Counted from the first letter of the stretch, positions 7,484 through 17,505 are shown. The stretch: DNA of 64,000 nt from Blastococcus xanthinilyticus (GCF_008124835.1 NZ_VNHW01000003.1:1-64000), one strand, 5' to 3'. Numbers and translations: made by a program. Notes: generated by a model not told the origin, from the sequence alone.

Positions 7484-9148
7484 GTGAGAACACGTAGAAC
7501 AGCTTGGCTCGGCTCCGTCCTGGTCGGCAGCATCCTCCTGGCGGGAGGATGCACGTCCGGTGGAGGAGGAGGCGGCGACGCCGACGGGGGAGGTGTCCTG
7601 ACCGTGGGGATGCCCAACGGCACGCAGACGAACAACCAGAGCCCGTTCGCCAGCGGCTCGTCGGCCCTCTCGCTCGGCTACGCCTTCGTGATCTACGAGC
7701 CGTTGATGATGGTCAACGAAGCGGTCCCGACCGAAGCGCCCGAGCCGTGGCTCGCCGAGTCGATCGAGTGGAACGAGGACTTCACCGAGGCGACGATCAC
7801 GGCGCGCTCGGGCGTGAAGTGGTCCGACGGTGAGGACTTCACCGCCGAGGACATCGCCTTCTCCATCCAGCTCCGCAAGGACTTCGAGGCCCTCAACACC
7901 TCGGCGCTGCCGTTCGGGGACGTCAGTGTCGACGGCGACACGGTCACGGTCGGCTTCACCGCGCCGCAGTTCGTCAACCAGGCGAAGCTCGCCGACCTGC
8001 TGATGGTGCCCGAGCACCTGTGGGCCGACGTGGAGGACCCGACCACCTTCGAGAACACCGAGCCTGTCGGCACCGGGCCGTTCACCCTCACCTCGTGGAC
8101 ACCGCAGGCCGCCACGCTGGACCCGAACCCGGACTACTGGGGCGGCGAGTCGGAGGTCGAGCAGCTCCGCTACTCCTCCTACAACGACAACAACGCGCTG
8201 ACGACGGCGCTCGCCACCGGCGAGGCCCAGTGGGGCTGGACGTTCATCGCCGACTACGAGGACGTCTACATCGCCCAGGACCCCGAGCACCACAACCAGT
8301 ACGCCGCATCCGCCCTTGCGATCGACGCGCTGTTCCTCAACAACCAGACCAAGCCGTTCGACGACCCCGCCTTCCGCCAGGCACTGAACATGGCCGTCGA
8401 CCGTGAGCAGATCAGCGAGCTCGCCACCTCCGGGGTCAACCCGCCGGTCGCGAGCGTCACCGGCCTGCCGCTGCCGGTCGGTGAGGAGTTCCTCGCCGAC
8501 GAGTACACCGGCGAGGAGTTCGCCGTGGACGTCGAGGGTGCCCGGGCGCTGCTGGCGGACGCCGGCTACACCTGGGACGGCGAGACGCTGGTCGACCCCG
8601 ACGGCCAGCCGGTGTCCTTCACGCTGACCAACCCGGCCGGCTGGAACGACTACCTCACCGCCCTCGACCTGATCAAGGACGCCGCCGCGCAGCTCGGTGC
8701 CTCTGCCGAGGTGCAGCCGGCCAACGCCGACGGCTGGTTCGAGTTCATGCCGGCCGGCGACTTCCAGGCCTCGCTGCACTGGACCGACTCCGGCGCCACT
8801 CCGTGGGACATGTACTCCAACATCATGGACGGAGCGCAGTTCGTGCCCCTGGGGGAGACGGCCAACTGGAACTTCGGTCGCTTCCAGAACGAGGAGGCCA
8901 CCGAGGCGCTGGCCACCTACGCCAGCGCTACCGACGAGGCCGAGCGTGCGGCAGCGCTGGAGACCGTCCAGCGGGTCTTCGCCGAGCAGGTGCCCGCGAT
9001 CCCGGTGTGGGTCCGTCCGTGGACCGCCCAGTACTCGACGGAGAACTACGTGGGCTGGCCGACGGAGGAGGACCCGTACAACCAGCCGCAGCCCACGGGG
9101 CAGCAGGCGGCGCAGATCGTCATGAAGCTGACGCCTGCCTCTGAGTGA
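7484..9148 (+). CDS. ABC transporter substrate-binding lipoprotein (SBP family 5)
   Basis: The 554-residue protein starts with GTG behind AAGGAG at 7471-7476. A lipoprotein signal ends in LAGGC, so Cys23 would be lipidated, followed by a Gly-rich linker. The rest matches the extracellular solute-binding family 5 (Opp/Dpp) fold, for example [13 protein letters not shown] and DPNPDYWGG. Family 5 proteins bind peptides, but in several bacteria they bind oligosaccharides such as cellobiose or xyloglucan pieces. The upstream GH3 gene, co-directional and close, favours an oligosaccharide or glycoside. A strong hairpin directly after the gene could raise its mRNA level over that of the transporter genes. 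Confidence 0.92.
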   Translation: MRTRRTAWLGSVLVGSILLAGGCTSGGGGGGDADGGGVLTVGMPNGTQTNNQSPFASGSSALSLGYAFVIYEPLMMVNEAVPTEAPEPWLAESIEWNEDFTEATITARSGVKWSDGEDFTAEDIAFSIQLRKDFEALNTSALPFGDVSVDGDTVTVGFTAPQFVNQAKLADLLMVPEHLWADVEDPTTFENTEPVGTGPFTLTSWTPQAATLDPNPDYWGGESEVEQLRYSSYNDNNALTTALATGEAQWGWTFIADYEDVYIAQDPEHHNQYAASALAIDALFLNNQTKPFDDPAFRQALNMAVDREQISELATSGVNPPVASVTGLPLPVGEEFLADEYTGEEFAVDVEGARALLADAGYTWDGETLVDPDGQPVSFTLTNPAGWNDYLTALDLIKDAAAQLGASAEVQPANADGWFEFMPAGDFQASLHWTDSGATPWDMYSNIMDGAQFVPLGETANWNFGRFQNEEATEALATYASATDEAERAAALETVQRVFAEQVPAIPVWVRPWTAQYSTENYVGWPTEEDPYNQPQPTGQQAAQIVMKLTPASE

Positions 9149-9153
9149 GTCCA

Positions 9154-9191
9154 CCGCCGCGGCGGGTGAGCATTTCTCCCCGCCGCGGCGG
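9154..9191 (+). terminator. 13-bp intercistronic hairpin after the binding-protein gene
   Basis: CCGCCGCGGCGGG at 9154-9166 and CCCGCCGCGGCGG at 9179-9191 pair perfectly around a 12-nt loop. It lies 5 nt after the binding-protein stop and before the ATPase gene, with no T run. It may be a partial terminator or an mRNA-stabilising hairpin, as between malE and malF. Confidence 0.75.
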
Positions 9192-9223
9192 TTCTCCCTG
9201 ACCTACCGATTCCACGCCCCGAG

Positions 9224-10363
9224 GTGGCCGAGCCGACGATGACGTCCTCCGATCCGCACCCCCACGACGGTGATTCCTCGCAGGACCCGGGAACGCCCGT
9301 CCTGGAGGCACAGGCGCTGCGCAAGTACTTTCCCGTCCGAGGCGGCCGAGGTGCCGTCGTGCACGCGGTCGAGGACGTCGACCTCCGGCTGCACCGGGGT
9401 GAGGTCCTCGCCCTGGTCGGCGAGTCGGGGTCGGGCAAGTCGACGATCGCCCGGCTGCTCGCGCAGTTGATGCCTGCCACCGAGGGCCGGCTCCTGCTGC
9501 ACGGGTCGGACGCCACGGTCCGGGGTCGCCGGGCCTTCCGGCGGTACGTGCGACGCGTGCAGATGATCTTCCAGGATCCGTTCGCCTCGCTGAACCCGGT
9601 GCACACCGTCCGGTACACACTGAGCCGTAGCCTGCGCATCCACCGGGGCCGGCTGCGCGGGCCCGCGCTCGAGCAGGCACTCACCGAGCTGCTCGACCGG
9701 GTGCAGCTGCGTCCGCCCGAGCGCTACGTCGACGCGTTCCCGCACGAGCTCTCCGGCGGTCAGCGCCAGCGCGTCGCCATCGCTCGCGCACTGGCCGCCG
9801 AGCCCGAGGTCCTGCTCGCGGACGAACCCATCTCGATGCTCGACGTGTCCATCCGCCTCGGCATCCTCAACCTGCTGCAGGACCTGCGCACCCGGCTGGA
9901 CATCGGCATCCTCTACATCACCCACGACATCGCCTCGGCGCGGTACTTCGCGGACCGGACGATGGTGATGTACGCCGGTCGGGTGGTGGAGACCGGCGAC
10001 AGCGAGGCGGTGACGCAGGACCCCAAGCACCCCTACACCCAGCTGCTCGTGCGCTCCGCGCCCGACCCCGACGGCATGGAGGATCGCGCCCTGGGCGCCC
10101 GGGGCGAGGCACCGAGCCTGGTGACGCCCCCGTCCGGCTGCCGGTTCCACCCCCGCTGCCCGTTCGCGGTGGACCTGTGCCGCACCGAGGTACCCCCGCT
10201 GCTCGAGGTCGGGGCGGCCCGGACCGCCGCCTGCTGGGGCTATGCCGAGCGCGCCGATCGCCCGTCGCTCGGATCGATCCTCGAGACGTACGGGGGCCAC
10301 CGTGCAGCAGCAGCCACCTCCACGCCCGCCGGTGCCACCGCGGCCGGGAAGGACCAGCGATGA
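9224..10363 (+). CDS. ABC transporter ATP-binding protein (OppF/DppF-like)
   Basis: The 379-residue ATPase has Walker [11 protein letters not shown]-loop [10 protein letters not shown], signature LSGGQRQR, Walker B LLADEP and switch His in ITHD. The C-terminal part contains the oligopeptide/dipeptide ABC extension with clustered cysteines ([11 protein letters not shown]). In Walker B context the usual PVSALDVS reads PISMLDVS. The GTG at 9224 is used; an ATG at 9239 is an alternative and neither has a clear ribosome binding site. The stop overlaps the next start as ATGA. It would energise import together with the second ATPase encoded at the end of the cluster. Confidence 0.9.
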   Translation: MAEPTMTSSDPHPHDGDSSQDPGTPVLEAQALRKYFPVRGGRGAVVHAVEDVDLRLHRGEVLALVGESGSGKSTIARLLAQLMPATEGRLLLHGSDATVRGRRAFRRYVRRVQMIFQDPFASLNPVHTVRYTLSRSLRIHRGRLRGPALEQALTELLDRVQLRPPERYVDAFPHELSGGQRQRVAIARALAAEPEVLLADEPISMLDVSIRLGILNLLQDLRTRLDIGILYITHDIASARYFADRTMVMYAGRVVETGDSEAVTQDPKHPYTQLLVRSAPDPDGMEDRALGARGEAPSLVTPPSGCRFHPRCPFAVDLCRTEVPPLLEVGAARTAACWGYAERADRPSLGSILETYGGHRAAAATSTPAGATAAGKDQR

Positions 10364-11340
10364 GCTTCTTCCGCCGGCGGATCATCTTCTACCTGATCAC
10401 CGCCTGGGCCGCCGTCACGATCAACTTCCTCATCCCGCGCCTCATGCCGGGCGACCCGGTCACCGCGCTGATCGCCCGCAACCAGGGCCGCATCGACTCC
10501 GACGCCGAGCAGTCGCTGCGCGTCCTGTTCGGCCTGGACAGCAACCAGTCCTTCCTGGAGCAGTACATCGACTACTGGGGGTTGCTCTTCCGGGGTGACC
10601 TCGGGCTGTCGTTCACGTTCTTCCCCACGCCGGTCAGCGACATCGTCTGGCAGAGCCTGCCGTGGACCGTCGGGCTCGTCGGTATCGCCACGGTCATCGC
10701 CTTCGTCCTCGGCACGCTGGTCGGGACGGCGATCGGCTGGCGGCGCGGGACCTGGGCCGACGGGCTGCTGCCGATCTCGACGTTCTTCTCGGCCGTCCCG
10801 TACTTCTGGCTCGGCCTCATCGCGATCACCGTGTTCGCGGTGCAGCTCGGCTGGTTCCCCTCGAACGGCAGCTACGACCGTTCGCTGCTGCCCTCGTTCG
10901 ACCTGGAGTTCCTCGGCTCGGTCCTCTACTACGGCTTCCTACCGGCGCTGACGGTCGTCCTGGCCTCGATCGCCGGCTGGATCCTCGGCATGCGCAACAT
11001 GATGGTCACCGTGTCCTCGGAGGACTACGTGACCGTCGCCCAGGCAAAGGGGCTGCCCGAGCGGAAGGTCATGTTCGGCTACGCCGCGCGCAACGCGATC
11101 CTCCCGCAGATCTCCAGCTTCGCCCTGTCGCTGGGCTTCATCGTGGGCGGCACCCTGATCATGGAGATGGTCTTCTCCTACCAGGGCATCGGCTACGTGC
11201 TCTACCAGGCGGTGAACACCCACGACTACCCGCTGATGCAGGGCGTGTTCCTCGTCATCACGCTGTCGGTCCTGGTCGCCAACATCCTGGCCGATTTCGT
11301 CTACGCCGCGCTCGACCCGCGCACCCGGCAGGAGGGCTGA
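10360..11340 (+). CDS. ABC transporter permease (OppB/DppB-like)
   Basis: This 326-residue inner-membrane protein has about six transmembrane helices, beginning with [20 protein letters not shown], and the B-type permease motif LMPGDPV near the N-terminus. The EAA-type cytoplasmic loop is seen in [20 protein letters not shown]. The ATG at 10360 overlaps the preceding stop. It would pair with the next gene product to form the translocation channel. Confidence 0.92.
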   Translation: MSFFRRRIIFYLITAWAAVTINFLIPRLMPGDPVTALIARNQGRIDSDAEQSLRVLFGLDSNQSFLEQYIDYWGLLFRGDLGLSFTFFPTPVSDIVWQSLPWTVGLVGIATVIAFVLGTLVGTAIGWRRGTWADGLLPISTFFSAVPYFWLGLIAITVFAVQLGWFPSNGSYDRSLLPSFDLEFLGSVLYYGFLPALTVVLASIAGWILGMRNMMVTVSSEDYVTVAQAKGLPERKVMFGYAARNAILPQISSFALSLGFIVGGTLIMEMVFSYQGIGYVLYQAVNTHDYPLMQGVFLVITLSVLVANILADFVYAALDPRTRQEG

Positions 11341-11343
11341 TCC

Positions 11344-12426
11344 ATGACCGCCGACGTCACTGTCCTGCAGGACGACCCGGACGACGCTCCCGACGAGTCC
11401 GTCGACGAGACCGCAGCCACGAAGGCAGGCCACCGGTTCCTGTTCCTGCGCAACACGAAGGCGATGATCGGCTTCGGGATCCTGGTCTTCTTCGGGATCC
11501 TGGCCGTCATCGGGCCGTTCATCGCACCGTACGACCCCAGTGCCGTCAGCCGGGACATCCTGCAGCCACCGTCCGCGGCGCACTGGCTCGGTACCACGCA
11601 CACCGGCCAGGACGTCCTGTCGCAGATCATCATCGGCACTCGCGGGGTGCTGGTCGTCGGGCTCATCGCGGGCCTCGGTGCGACGGTGGTCGGAGTGCTC
11701 GTCGGGGTGACCGCGGGCTACCTCGGCGGCGTGGGCGACGAGGTGTTGTCGGGACTGTCCAACATCTTCCTGGTCATCCCGCAGCTGCCGCTCATCATCA
11801 TCATCGCGGGACAGGTCCCCTCGGCCGGTGGCGTGACCGTGGCCCTCGTCATCGCAGCGACGGGCTGGGCGTGGGGTGCGCGCGTCCTTCGGGCGCAGAC
11901 ACTCTCCCTGCGCCGCCGGGACTTCGTGGAGGCCGCCCGGGCCAGCGGGGAGAGCACGCCGCGGATCATCGTCGCGGAGATCCTGCCGAACCTCACCGCG
12001 ATCATCGCGGCCGGTTTCGTCGGCACCGTGATCTTCGCGGTGCTCTCGCAGGTGACGCTCGCCTTCATCGGCGTGACGCCGGTGAGCGACTGGAACTGGG
12101 GGACCGTCCTGTTCTGGGCCCAGAACCAGCTGGCGCTGCAACGGGGAGCCTGGTGGTGGTTCGTTCCCGCCGGGCTGTGCATCGCCCTGCTCGGCATGGG
12201 GCTGACGCTCATCAACTTCGGCATCGACGAGTTCATCAACCCGCGGCTGCGCAGCACGGGGCTGCACGCCCGATCCCTGCGCAAGCGACGGATCCGACCG
12301 CGGATCGGCTTCACCCCGGTGGTCCGCACAGCGGAGACGACGCCGGTCCACCGGCCGCCGGCCGAAGAGCAGCCGGCCGAGCCGCGCCCGGCCGAGCAGA
12401 ACGCGATCGAGGAGATCCGGAGATGA
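11344..12426 (+). CDS. ABC transporter permease (OppC/DppC-like)
   Basis: The 360-residue permease has an N-terminal cytoplasmic segment, a first helix at about residues 40-60 (MIGFGILVFFGILAVIGPFI) followed by APYDP typical of the C-type permease, and the EAA loop in DFVEAARASGESTPRIIVAE. The C-terminal 50 residues are charged and proline-rich (PPAEEQPAEPRPAEQ), longer than in standard DppC proteins. Spacing to the preceding gene is 3 nt, and the stop overlaps the next start as ATGA. Confidence 0.92.
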   Translation: MTADVTVLQDDPDDAPDESVDETAATKAGHRFLFLRNTKAMIGFGILVFFGILAVIGPFIAPYDPSAVSRDILQPPSAAHWLGTTHTGQDVLSQIIIGTRGVLVVGLIAGLGATVVGVLVGVTAGYLGGVGDEVLSGLSNIFLVIPQLPLIIIIAGQVPSAGGVTVALVIAATGWAWGARVLRAQTLSLRRRDFVEAARASGESTPRIIVAEILPNLTAIIAAGFVGTVIFAVLSQVTLAFIGVTPVSDWNWGTVLFWAQNQLALQRGAWWWFVPAGLCIALLGMGLTLINFGIDEFINPRLRSTGLHARSLRKRRIRPRIGFTPVVRTAETTPVHRPPAEEQPAEPRPAEQNAIEEIRR

Positions 12427-13499
12427 GTGCTTCCACCACGTCGGGCACTGGGCGGCACGCCGACGCCGCCGTCCGCGAGCCCGTTCTCGAGATCAAGAAC
12501 CTGTCGGTCGACTACGGGTTCGGCCAGGACCCGACGCACGTGCTCCGTCAGGTGTCCCTCACGCTGAACCGCGGTGAGGTGCTGGGACTGGCCGGGGAGT
12601 CCGGGTGCGGCAAGTCCACGCTGGCCTATGCGGCGACCCGGCTCCTGCCGCCACCCGGGCTCATCACCGGGGGCGAGGTGGTCCTCACCGATCGATCGGG
12701 GGAGCGCAGGGACATCCTCACCATGTCCGACGCCCAGTTGCGGGCCTCGCGCTGGCAGGACGTGGCGATCGTCTTCCAGGGCGCGATGAACTCCCTCAAC
12801 CCGGTCTTCCGCATCGGCCGGCAGATCGCCGACGCCATCGCGGCGCACACGCCGGGCATCCGGAAGAAGCAGGCGCTCGACCGGGCCGCCGAGCTGCTGG
12901 ACATGGTCGGCATCTCCCCGGACCGGCTGTCGGCCTTCCCCCACCAGCTGTCCGGTGGCATGCGCCAACGGGTGATGATCGCGATGGCTCTCGCGCTCGA
13001 ACCGCAGGTCCTCATCATGGACGAGCCGACGACGGCGCTCGACGTCGTCATGCAGCGTCAGATCGTGGAGCAGATCGCCGAGCTCCGCGAACGGCTCGGC
13101 TTCTCGGTCGTCTTCATCACGCACGATGTCTCGTTGCTCATCGAGATCGCCGACCGCATCGCGATCATGTACGCCGGCGAGATCGTCGAGGACGCCGCTG
13201 CCCAGGACGTCTACCGCCGTCCCCGCCATCCCTACTCGCGGGGCCTGCTCCGCTCGTTCCCCCCGCTGCGGGGGCCGCGACGCGAGCTGACCGGCATCGC
13301 GGGCTCACCGCCGGACCTGCGGCTGCTCCCGACCGGCTGCACGTTCACGCCCCGGTGCGGGTTCTCCACCCCGGAGTGCAGTCGCATCCACCCCGAACTC
13401 GGGCCGACGGCGTTCGCGGGCGCGGAGCCGGATCGCCGGGTCGCCTGCATCCTGCACGGCGACGTCGGCACCCTCCCGCCGGAGCTCGCCGAGCGCTGA
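12423..13499 (+). CDS. ABC transporter ATP-binding protein (OppD/DppD-like)
   Basis: The 358-residue ATPase has Walker A GESGCGKST, Q-loop FQGAMNSLNPV typical of DppD/OppD, signature LSGGMRQR, Walker B LIMDEPTTALDV and switch ITHD. The C-terminal extension carries CTFTPRCGF..C. It starts by ATGA overlap with the permease gene and ends the transporter cluster. The gene order (binding protein, F-type ATPase, B, C, D-type ATPase) differs from the common A-B-C-D-F order. Confidence 0.92.
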   Translation: MSASTTSGTGRHADAAVREPVLEIKNLSVDYGFGQDPTHVLRQVSLTLNRGEVLGLAGESGCGKSTLAYAATRLLPPPGLITGGEVVLTDRSGERRDILTMSDAQLRASRWQDVAIVFQGAMNSLNPVFRIGRQIADAIAAHTPGIRKKQALDRAAELLDMVGISPDRLSAFPHQLSGGMRQRVMIAMALALEPQVLIMDEPTTALDVVMQRQIVEQIAELRERLGFSVVFITHDVSLLIEIADRIAIMYAGEIVEDAAAQDVYRRPRHPYSRGLLRSFPPLRGPRRELTGIAGSPPDLRLLPTGCTFTPRCGFSTPECSRIHPELGPTAFAGAEPDRRVACILHGDVGTLPPELAER

Positions 13500-13616
13500 C
13501 GCCGCGCCCGCGGCGGTACGGGCCGCAGCGGTCCGGCAGCGCGCGAGGCTGTCCGGCCGCCGACCTGCTCACCGACGACGCCGAACGGTCTCAGCGCACC
13601 ATCGACCGCCCGTGCA

Positions 13617-13655
13617 CCGGGGACCCGCGGAGGCAGTGCCTCCGCGGGTCCCCGG
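13617..13655. terminator. Bidirectional terminator hairpin, 18-bp perfect stem
   Basis: CCGGGGACCCGCGGAGGC at 13617-13634 pairs perfectly with 13638-13655 around a 3-nt loop. It sits between the convergent ABC ATPase gene and the second GH3 gene and can serve both. Confidence 0.85.
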
Positions 13656-13673
13656 TCGACGGTGCCCGCCTCC

Positions 13674-16304
13674 TTACCGCAGGGCCTCGATCAGCAGTCG
13701 CACGGCCCCGGCGACGTCACCCTGGAGCAGGGCGACGTCGGACCGGGCGATCCGGTCCGCCGCCCGAGCGGGGACCCCGGTCACCGGGTCCGCGACGAGG
13801 GCCTGCACCACCTGCCGGAGGGCACCGACGAGCTCGCGCACCCGCGGGTCGTCGGCGTCGAGCCCCCGGCCGTGCTGCAGCGCGGCCAGCGGGCCGGTGA
13901 GCCGTTCCGGGTGAGCGCCGGTGAGCGTCTCGACGAGCTCGCGGGTCTGCGCCTCCGACAGCGGGGAGGACGTCGCCTGCGCGGTCAGTCCCCAGCCGAA
14001 CGGGTACAGCGGGTCGTAGCTGCTGTCCCCGACGTTGAGCTCGCCCTGCTCCACCGTGCGCGGCCAGGACTGCGACAGCTGCCCGGTGAACGGGGTGCGG
14101 CCGAACAGGACGTCCGCGACACCGGCTCCCTCGCTGCCGGGGAGCCACGACGCGACCAGCGCGTCGATGTCACCCAGCTGGTCGCTCAGCACCAGCGGCC
14201 GACCGGAGACCACCAGGACGACACACTCGGCCACGGCCGCGCACACCCGCTCGATGACTTGCCGGTCCTGCTCCTTGAGCTCCATCGTCTTGGGCTCACG
14301 GGGCATGCCTTCGTCGACCGGGTCGTAGGCCCACAGCGGGCCGCCGACATCCCCGAAGCCCTCGGAGTACGGCGTCTCCCCGACGACGACGACGCCGGTG
14401 GACGCCGGGTCGATGGGCGCGGAGGCATCTGCGCTGAAGGTGACCTCCGCCGCGGGCGCCACCTCCTGGATCCCCTCGAGGATCGTCGTGCCCTCGGTGT
14501 GCCGGCCGGACTGGCCCTGCCACGTGATGGTCCAGCCACCCATCTGGTTGCCCAGGTCGTCGGCATTCCGGCCGGCCACGTACAGCGGAGCGTCGTCGGC
14601 CAGCGGCAGAACGTCGTTCTCGTTCTTCAGCAGCACCTGCGACTCGGCCGCTGCCTGCCGGGCCACCGCGCGGTGCTCGGCCGATCCGATCTGGTCGAGG
14701 TTGGTGCGGTCCGCGAAGGGCTGCTCGAACAGGCCCAGCTGGAACTTCTTGGTGAGGATGCGCCGGACGGCGTCGTCGATCCGGTCCTGCGAGACCCGGC
14801 CTGCCTCCACCTCGTCGATCAGGGTGAGCTCGAAGGCCGCGAAGTCGTCCGGCTCCATCGCCATGTCACCGCCGGCGTTCACCCAGGTGCGGACGTCGCT
14901 CGCCCGCTCACCGGGGATCTGGTCGATGCCGTGGTAGTCGCTGATGACGAACCCGTCGAAGCCGACCTCGTCCTTGAGGAATTCCTGCAGGATGCTCGCG
15001 TCGGCGTGCGCCTTGATCGGGTTGCCAAGGCCGTCTTCGGTGTAGTCGATGCTGGAGTAGGACGGCATCACCGAGCCGACGTGGTACTGCTGCACGGCGG
15101 GGATGAACGGCGCGTGGTCGATCCGTTCGAGCGCCTCGCGGCTGGTCACCGTGATGCCCTGGTCGATGGGGTAGGTGCTGGGGCCCGAGCCCAGGTCGTC
15201 CCCGCTGCCGTACTCGGTGTCGCCGTCGCCGCCGATGTGCTTGGCCGTGGCCAGCACCCGGTCGGGGTCGTCCAACGCGCTGATGTCCTCGCCCTGAAAG
15301 CCGGTGATGGACGTCTCCATCTCGATCACGAGCGAGGGATCCTCGCCGTAGGACTCGTAGGTGCGCCCCCAGCGGGTGTCCCGGGCGACGCACAGGCACG
15401 GTGCGAAGGTCCACGGGATGCCGGTCGCGCGGGTCTCCTCCGCCGTGACGTGCGCGGTCTCCTGGACCAGCGCCGGGTTGCGGGTCGCGCCGAGGCCGAT
15501 GTTGTGCGGGAAGACCGTGGCGCCGACCACGTTCGAGTGCCCGTGGACGGAGTCGACGCCGTAGATGAGCGGGATCTGCAGCGGGGTCAGCCGTGTCCAC
15601 AGCTGGTAGCCGTCGACCATGTCCGCCCAGGCCTCGGGGGTGTTCTCCTCGGGAGCGGACCCACCGCCCGACAGCAGCGAACCGAGCATCAGGTCGGCGA
15701 TCTGCGCGGGGCTGTCATCGACGTTGGCCCGTTCGGCCTGGGTCATCTGCCCGACCTTCGCCGCCAGCGACATGCGGGACAGCAGGTCCTCGACCCGCTG
15801 GTCGACCGGCAGCGCCGCGTCGAGGTAGGGCAGGTCGTGCGCGTCGATGACCACGGTGGGCCTGGTGCCGACGCCGGCGTCATCGGTGGCGAGGTCGATC
15901 GAGATCGTCTCGGCCGTCTCGCCCCCGGCCGACGTCGTGGTCGGCACGGTGAGCTCCTGGGTGGCACCGGAGACGGTGCCGGCGGCGAAGGTGAACGTGC
16001 CGCCGGCCGGCTGGTAGTCGTCGCCGGCCGTGGCGCTGCCGGCCCCGGTCGCCCACTGGCCCGTCACGGGCTCGGTGAGCGCGCCGCCGCCCTCGATCTC
16101 GAGCCGGATCGTGACGGTGGCCGTGCCCCCGTCCGGGGTGGTCACGATCGGGCTGCTCGCGGTCAGGGTGGCGTCTCCCGGGGCCGCCGAGGCGGGGAAG
16201 GCCAGGACCGGGGCCGTGGCGACGGTCAGGGCTGCTGCCGCAACAGCGGCGGCGGCGGTGGTGCGGGGGCGTAGCCGGTAGGTCACGCGGGTGCGTGGCG
16301 TCAT
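13674..16304 (-). CDS. Secreted GH3 beta-glucosidase with Calx-beta and C-terminal helical domains
   Basis: The 876-residue protein begins MTPRTRVTYRL behind a GAGGAG site; a longer in-frame start at 16409 looks non-coding. A Sec signal peptide ends near PVLAFPASA. Residues about 45-140 look like a Calx-beta domain (GSATAGDDYQPAGGTFTFAA). The GH3 catalytic core follows, with KHIGGDGDT and nucleophile Asp456 in VISDYHG; the core resembles exo-1,3/1,4-beta-glucanases. The C-terminal 95 residues are helical and resemble a FIMAH-type tail. It would cut glucans outside the cell and feed products to the ABC importer encoded on the other strand. The shared role is inferred from position only. Confidence 0.9.
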   Translation of the reverse strand: MTPRTRVTYRLRPRTTAAAAVAAAALTVATAPVLAFPASAAPGDATLTASSPIVTTPDGGTATVTIRLEIEGGGALTEPVTGQWATGAGSATAGDDYQPAGGTFTFAAGTVSGATQELTVPTTTSAGGETAETISIDLATDDAGVGTRPTVVIDAHDLPYLDAALPVDQRVEDLLSRMSLAAKVGQMTQAERANVDDSPAQIADLMLGSLLSGGGSAPEENTPEAWADMVDGYQLWTRLTPLQIPLIYGVDSVHGHSNVVGATVFPHNIGLGATRNPALVQETAHVTAEETRATGIPWTFAPCLCVARDTRWGRTYESYGEDPSLVIEMETSITGFQGEDISALDDPDRVLATAKHIGGDGDTEYGSGDDLGSGPSTYPIDQGITVTSREALERIDHAPFIPAVQQYHVGSVMPSYSSIDYTEDGLGNPIKAHADASILQEFLKDEVGFDGFVISDYHGIDQIPGERASDVRTWVNAGGDMAMEPDDFAAFELTLIDEVEAGRVSQDRIDDAVRRILTKKFQLGLFEQPFADRTNLDQIGSAEHRAVARQAAAESQVLLKNENDVLPLADDAPLYVAGRNADDLGNQMGGWTITWQGQSGRHTEGTTILEGIQEVAPAAEVTFSADASAPIDPASTGVVVVGETPYSEGFGDVGGPLWAYDPVDEGMPREPKTMELKEQDRQVIERVCAAVAECVVLVVSGRPLVLSDQLGDIDALVASWLPGSEGAGVADVLFGRTPFTGQLSQSWPRTVEQGELNVGDSSYDPLYPFGWGLTAQATSSPLSEAQTRELVETLTGAHPERLTGPLAALQHGRGLDADDPRVRELVGALRQVVQALVADPVTGVPARAADRIARSDVALLQGDVAGAVRLLIEALR

Positions 16305-16677
16305 CGGGGCTCCTCGGGCGCTTGTCGTCGCGCAGCGTCTCGGCGCGGGTACGCCACGGCAGGACGACGGGCGCGGATCGAGCTTGCGCCCCGGCCCGGA
16401 GGACGTCAAAGCGACAGGGGTGCGGCTGCTGGCGGCGCTCCGGCTCGACGCGGAGAACCGGGACGGCGCACCGGCCGGCGCGCCGGTCCGCCGCTCGCGC
16501 GAACGACCAGTTCAGCCGCTGGATGCCAGCCGCGTGCCGGCGCCCGGCACCGCACCACGCCCAGCGGCGGCACGGGAGGCCGGACCCGAGAAGTTGGTCG
16601 GGTCGCCGCCAGGTGCTGCCGGGCCGCGCACATCCTGGAGCGCCGGAGAGCAGCCACTGCGGCCACGGTGGGGCGGG
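16305..16677. other. Gene-free stretch between secreted GH3 and DUF4383 genes
   Basis: This 373-nt stretch holds the promoter side of the GH3 gene and the 3' side of the DUF4383 gene. Apart from a GC-rich palindrome (CCGGCGCGCCGG near 16474) I see no gene, RNA or repeat in it. Open frames here lack the codon pattern of the neighbours. Confidence 0.5.
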
Positions 16678-17505
16678 CTACTTCCCGGCGTGCGGCTCGC
16701 CGCCGTCGAAGGACTTCCACACCCGCCGGCGCTCGGCCCGGCCGCGCGCCTGCGCCATGGCGGCCACCCGGCGCTGCTGGTCGGGGGTCGCCGTGTGCTG
16801 CACGACGGCCACCTCCGCCGCGCGCATCGCCCGCTCGGCGGCAACCTCGGCGGGCGTCGTCGGGACGCCGTCGTCGGCGTCGTCGGTGTCGTCCGCGTCG
16901 TCGGTCGGGTGGGCGTACGGGCTGTCGGGCGGCAGGTTGCCGCTCACCCGCCCGTAGGCGCCCAGCAGCAGCAGGACCAGGCCGGCGACGACGGAGAACA
17001 CGACGTTGGCGAAGCGGAACGCCAGGAAGTTCAGATCGGTGCGCAGCACCGCGAGGTTGGCCAGCGCCGAGACCAGGAACAGCACCCCGACGACGATCAT
17101 CACCGTCGAGGCGATCCGCGGCCCCCGCAGCGCGGCCGCGATCAGGACCGCCGCGGTGACGACGGAGATGGTGGACAGCAAGCCGTTCGACGACAGGCCG
17201 AGGACCCGCTCGCCCTCGGTCGAGAAGAAGTCCAGCCCGTCGGCGAAGCCCAGGATGCCGAACACGGCGATCACCGCGGCGACGACCACCGCGCCGATGC
17301 GGTGCACGGCCGGCACCCGGCTGCCGGCGGGGGCGCCGTCCGGCCCCCGTCGGCCGGAGCGCGCGGGCTCGAGCCGCTCGGAGCGCGCCGGCGAGCCGGC
17401 TCGTGCCGGCGGGGCGGCCGGCCCCGAAGGCACTGGCGGGGTGTCCGGTGGGGTGACGGTTGCGGTGCGGGTGCGGGTGCGGTGGAGGTGTGGGCGCAGT
17501 GCCAT
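16678..17505 (-). CDS. DUF4383 membrane protein
   Basis: The 275-residue protein has a Pro/Arg-rich N-terminus of about 65 residues, four hydrophobic helices between about 80 and 195 (first: IGAVVVAAVIAVFGILGF; last: VVFSVVAGLVLLLLGAYG), an Asp-rich linker (DDADDTDDADDG) and a charged helical C-terminus. The four-helix core with GLDFF and LNFLAFRFANV fits DUF4383, a family of actinobacterial membrane proteins of unknown function. The ATG at 17505 (MALRPHL) is used; a start at 17556 would add 17 residues. It is divergent from cobN and lies just outside its riboswitch. Confidence 0.75.
   Translation of the reverse strand: MALRPHLHRTRTRTATVTPPDTPPVPSGPAAPPARAGSPARSERLEPARSGRRGPDGAPAGSRVPAVHRIGAVVVAAVIAVFGILGFADGLDFFSTEGERVLGLSSNGLLSTISVVTAAVLIAAALRGPRIASTVMIVVGVLFLVSALANLAVLRTDLNFLAFRFANVVFSVVAGLVLLLLGAYGRVSGNLPPDSPYAHPTDDADDTDDADDGVPTTPAEVAAERAMRAAEVAVVQHTATPDQQRRVAAMAQARGRAERRRVWKSFDGGEPHAGK

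Noticed and set aside
10662-12422. Long open frame continuing upstream of the OppD-like ATPase gene
   Set aside because: It lies antiphase over the two permease genes and is Arg/Pro-rich; the real gene starts at the ATGA overlap at 12423.
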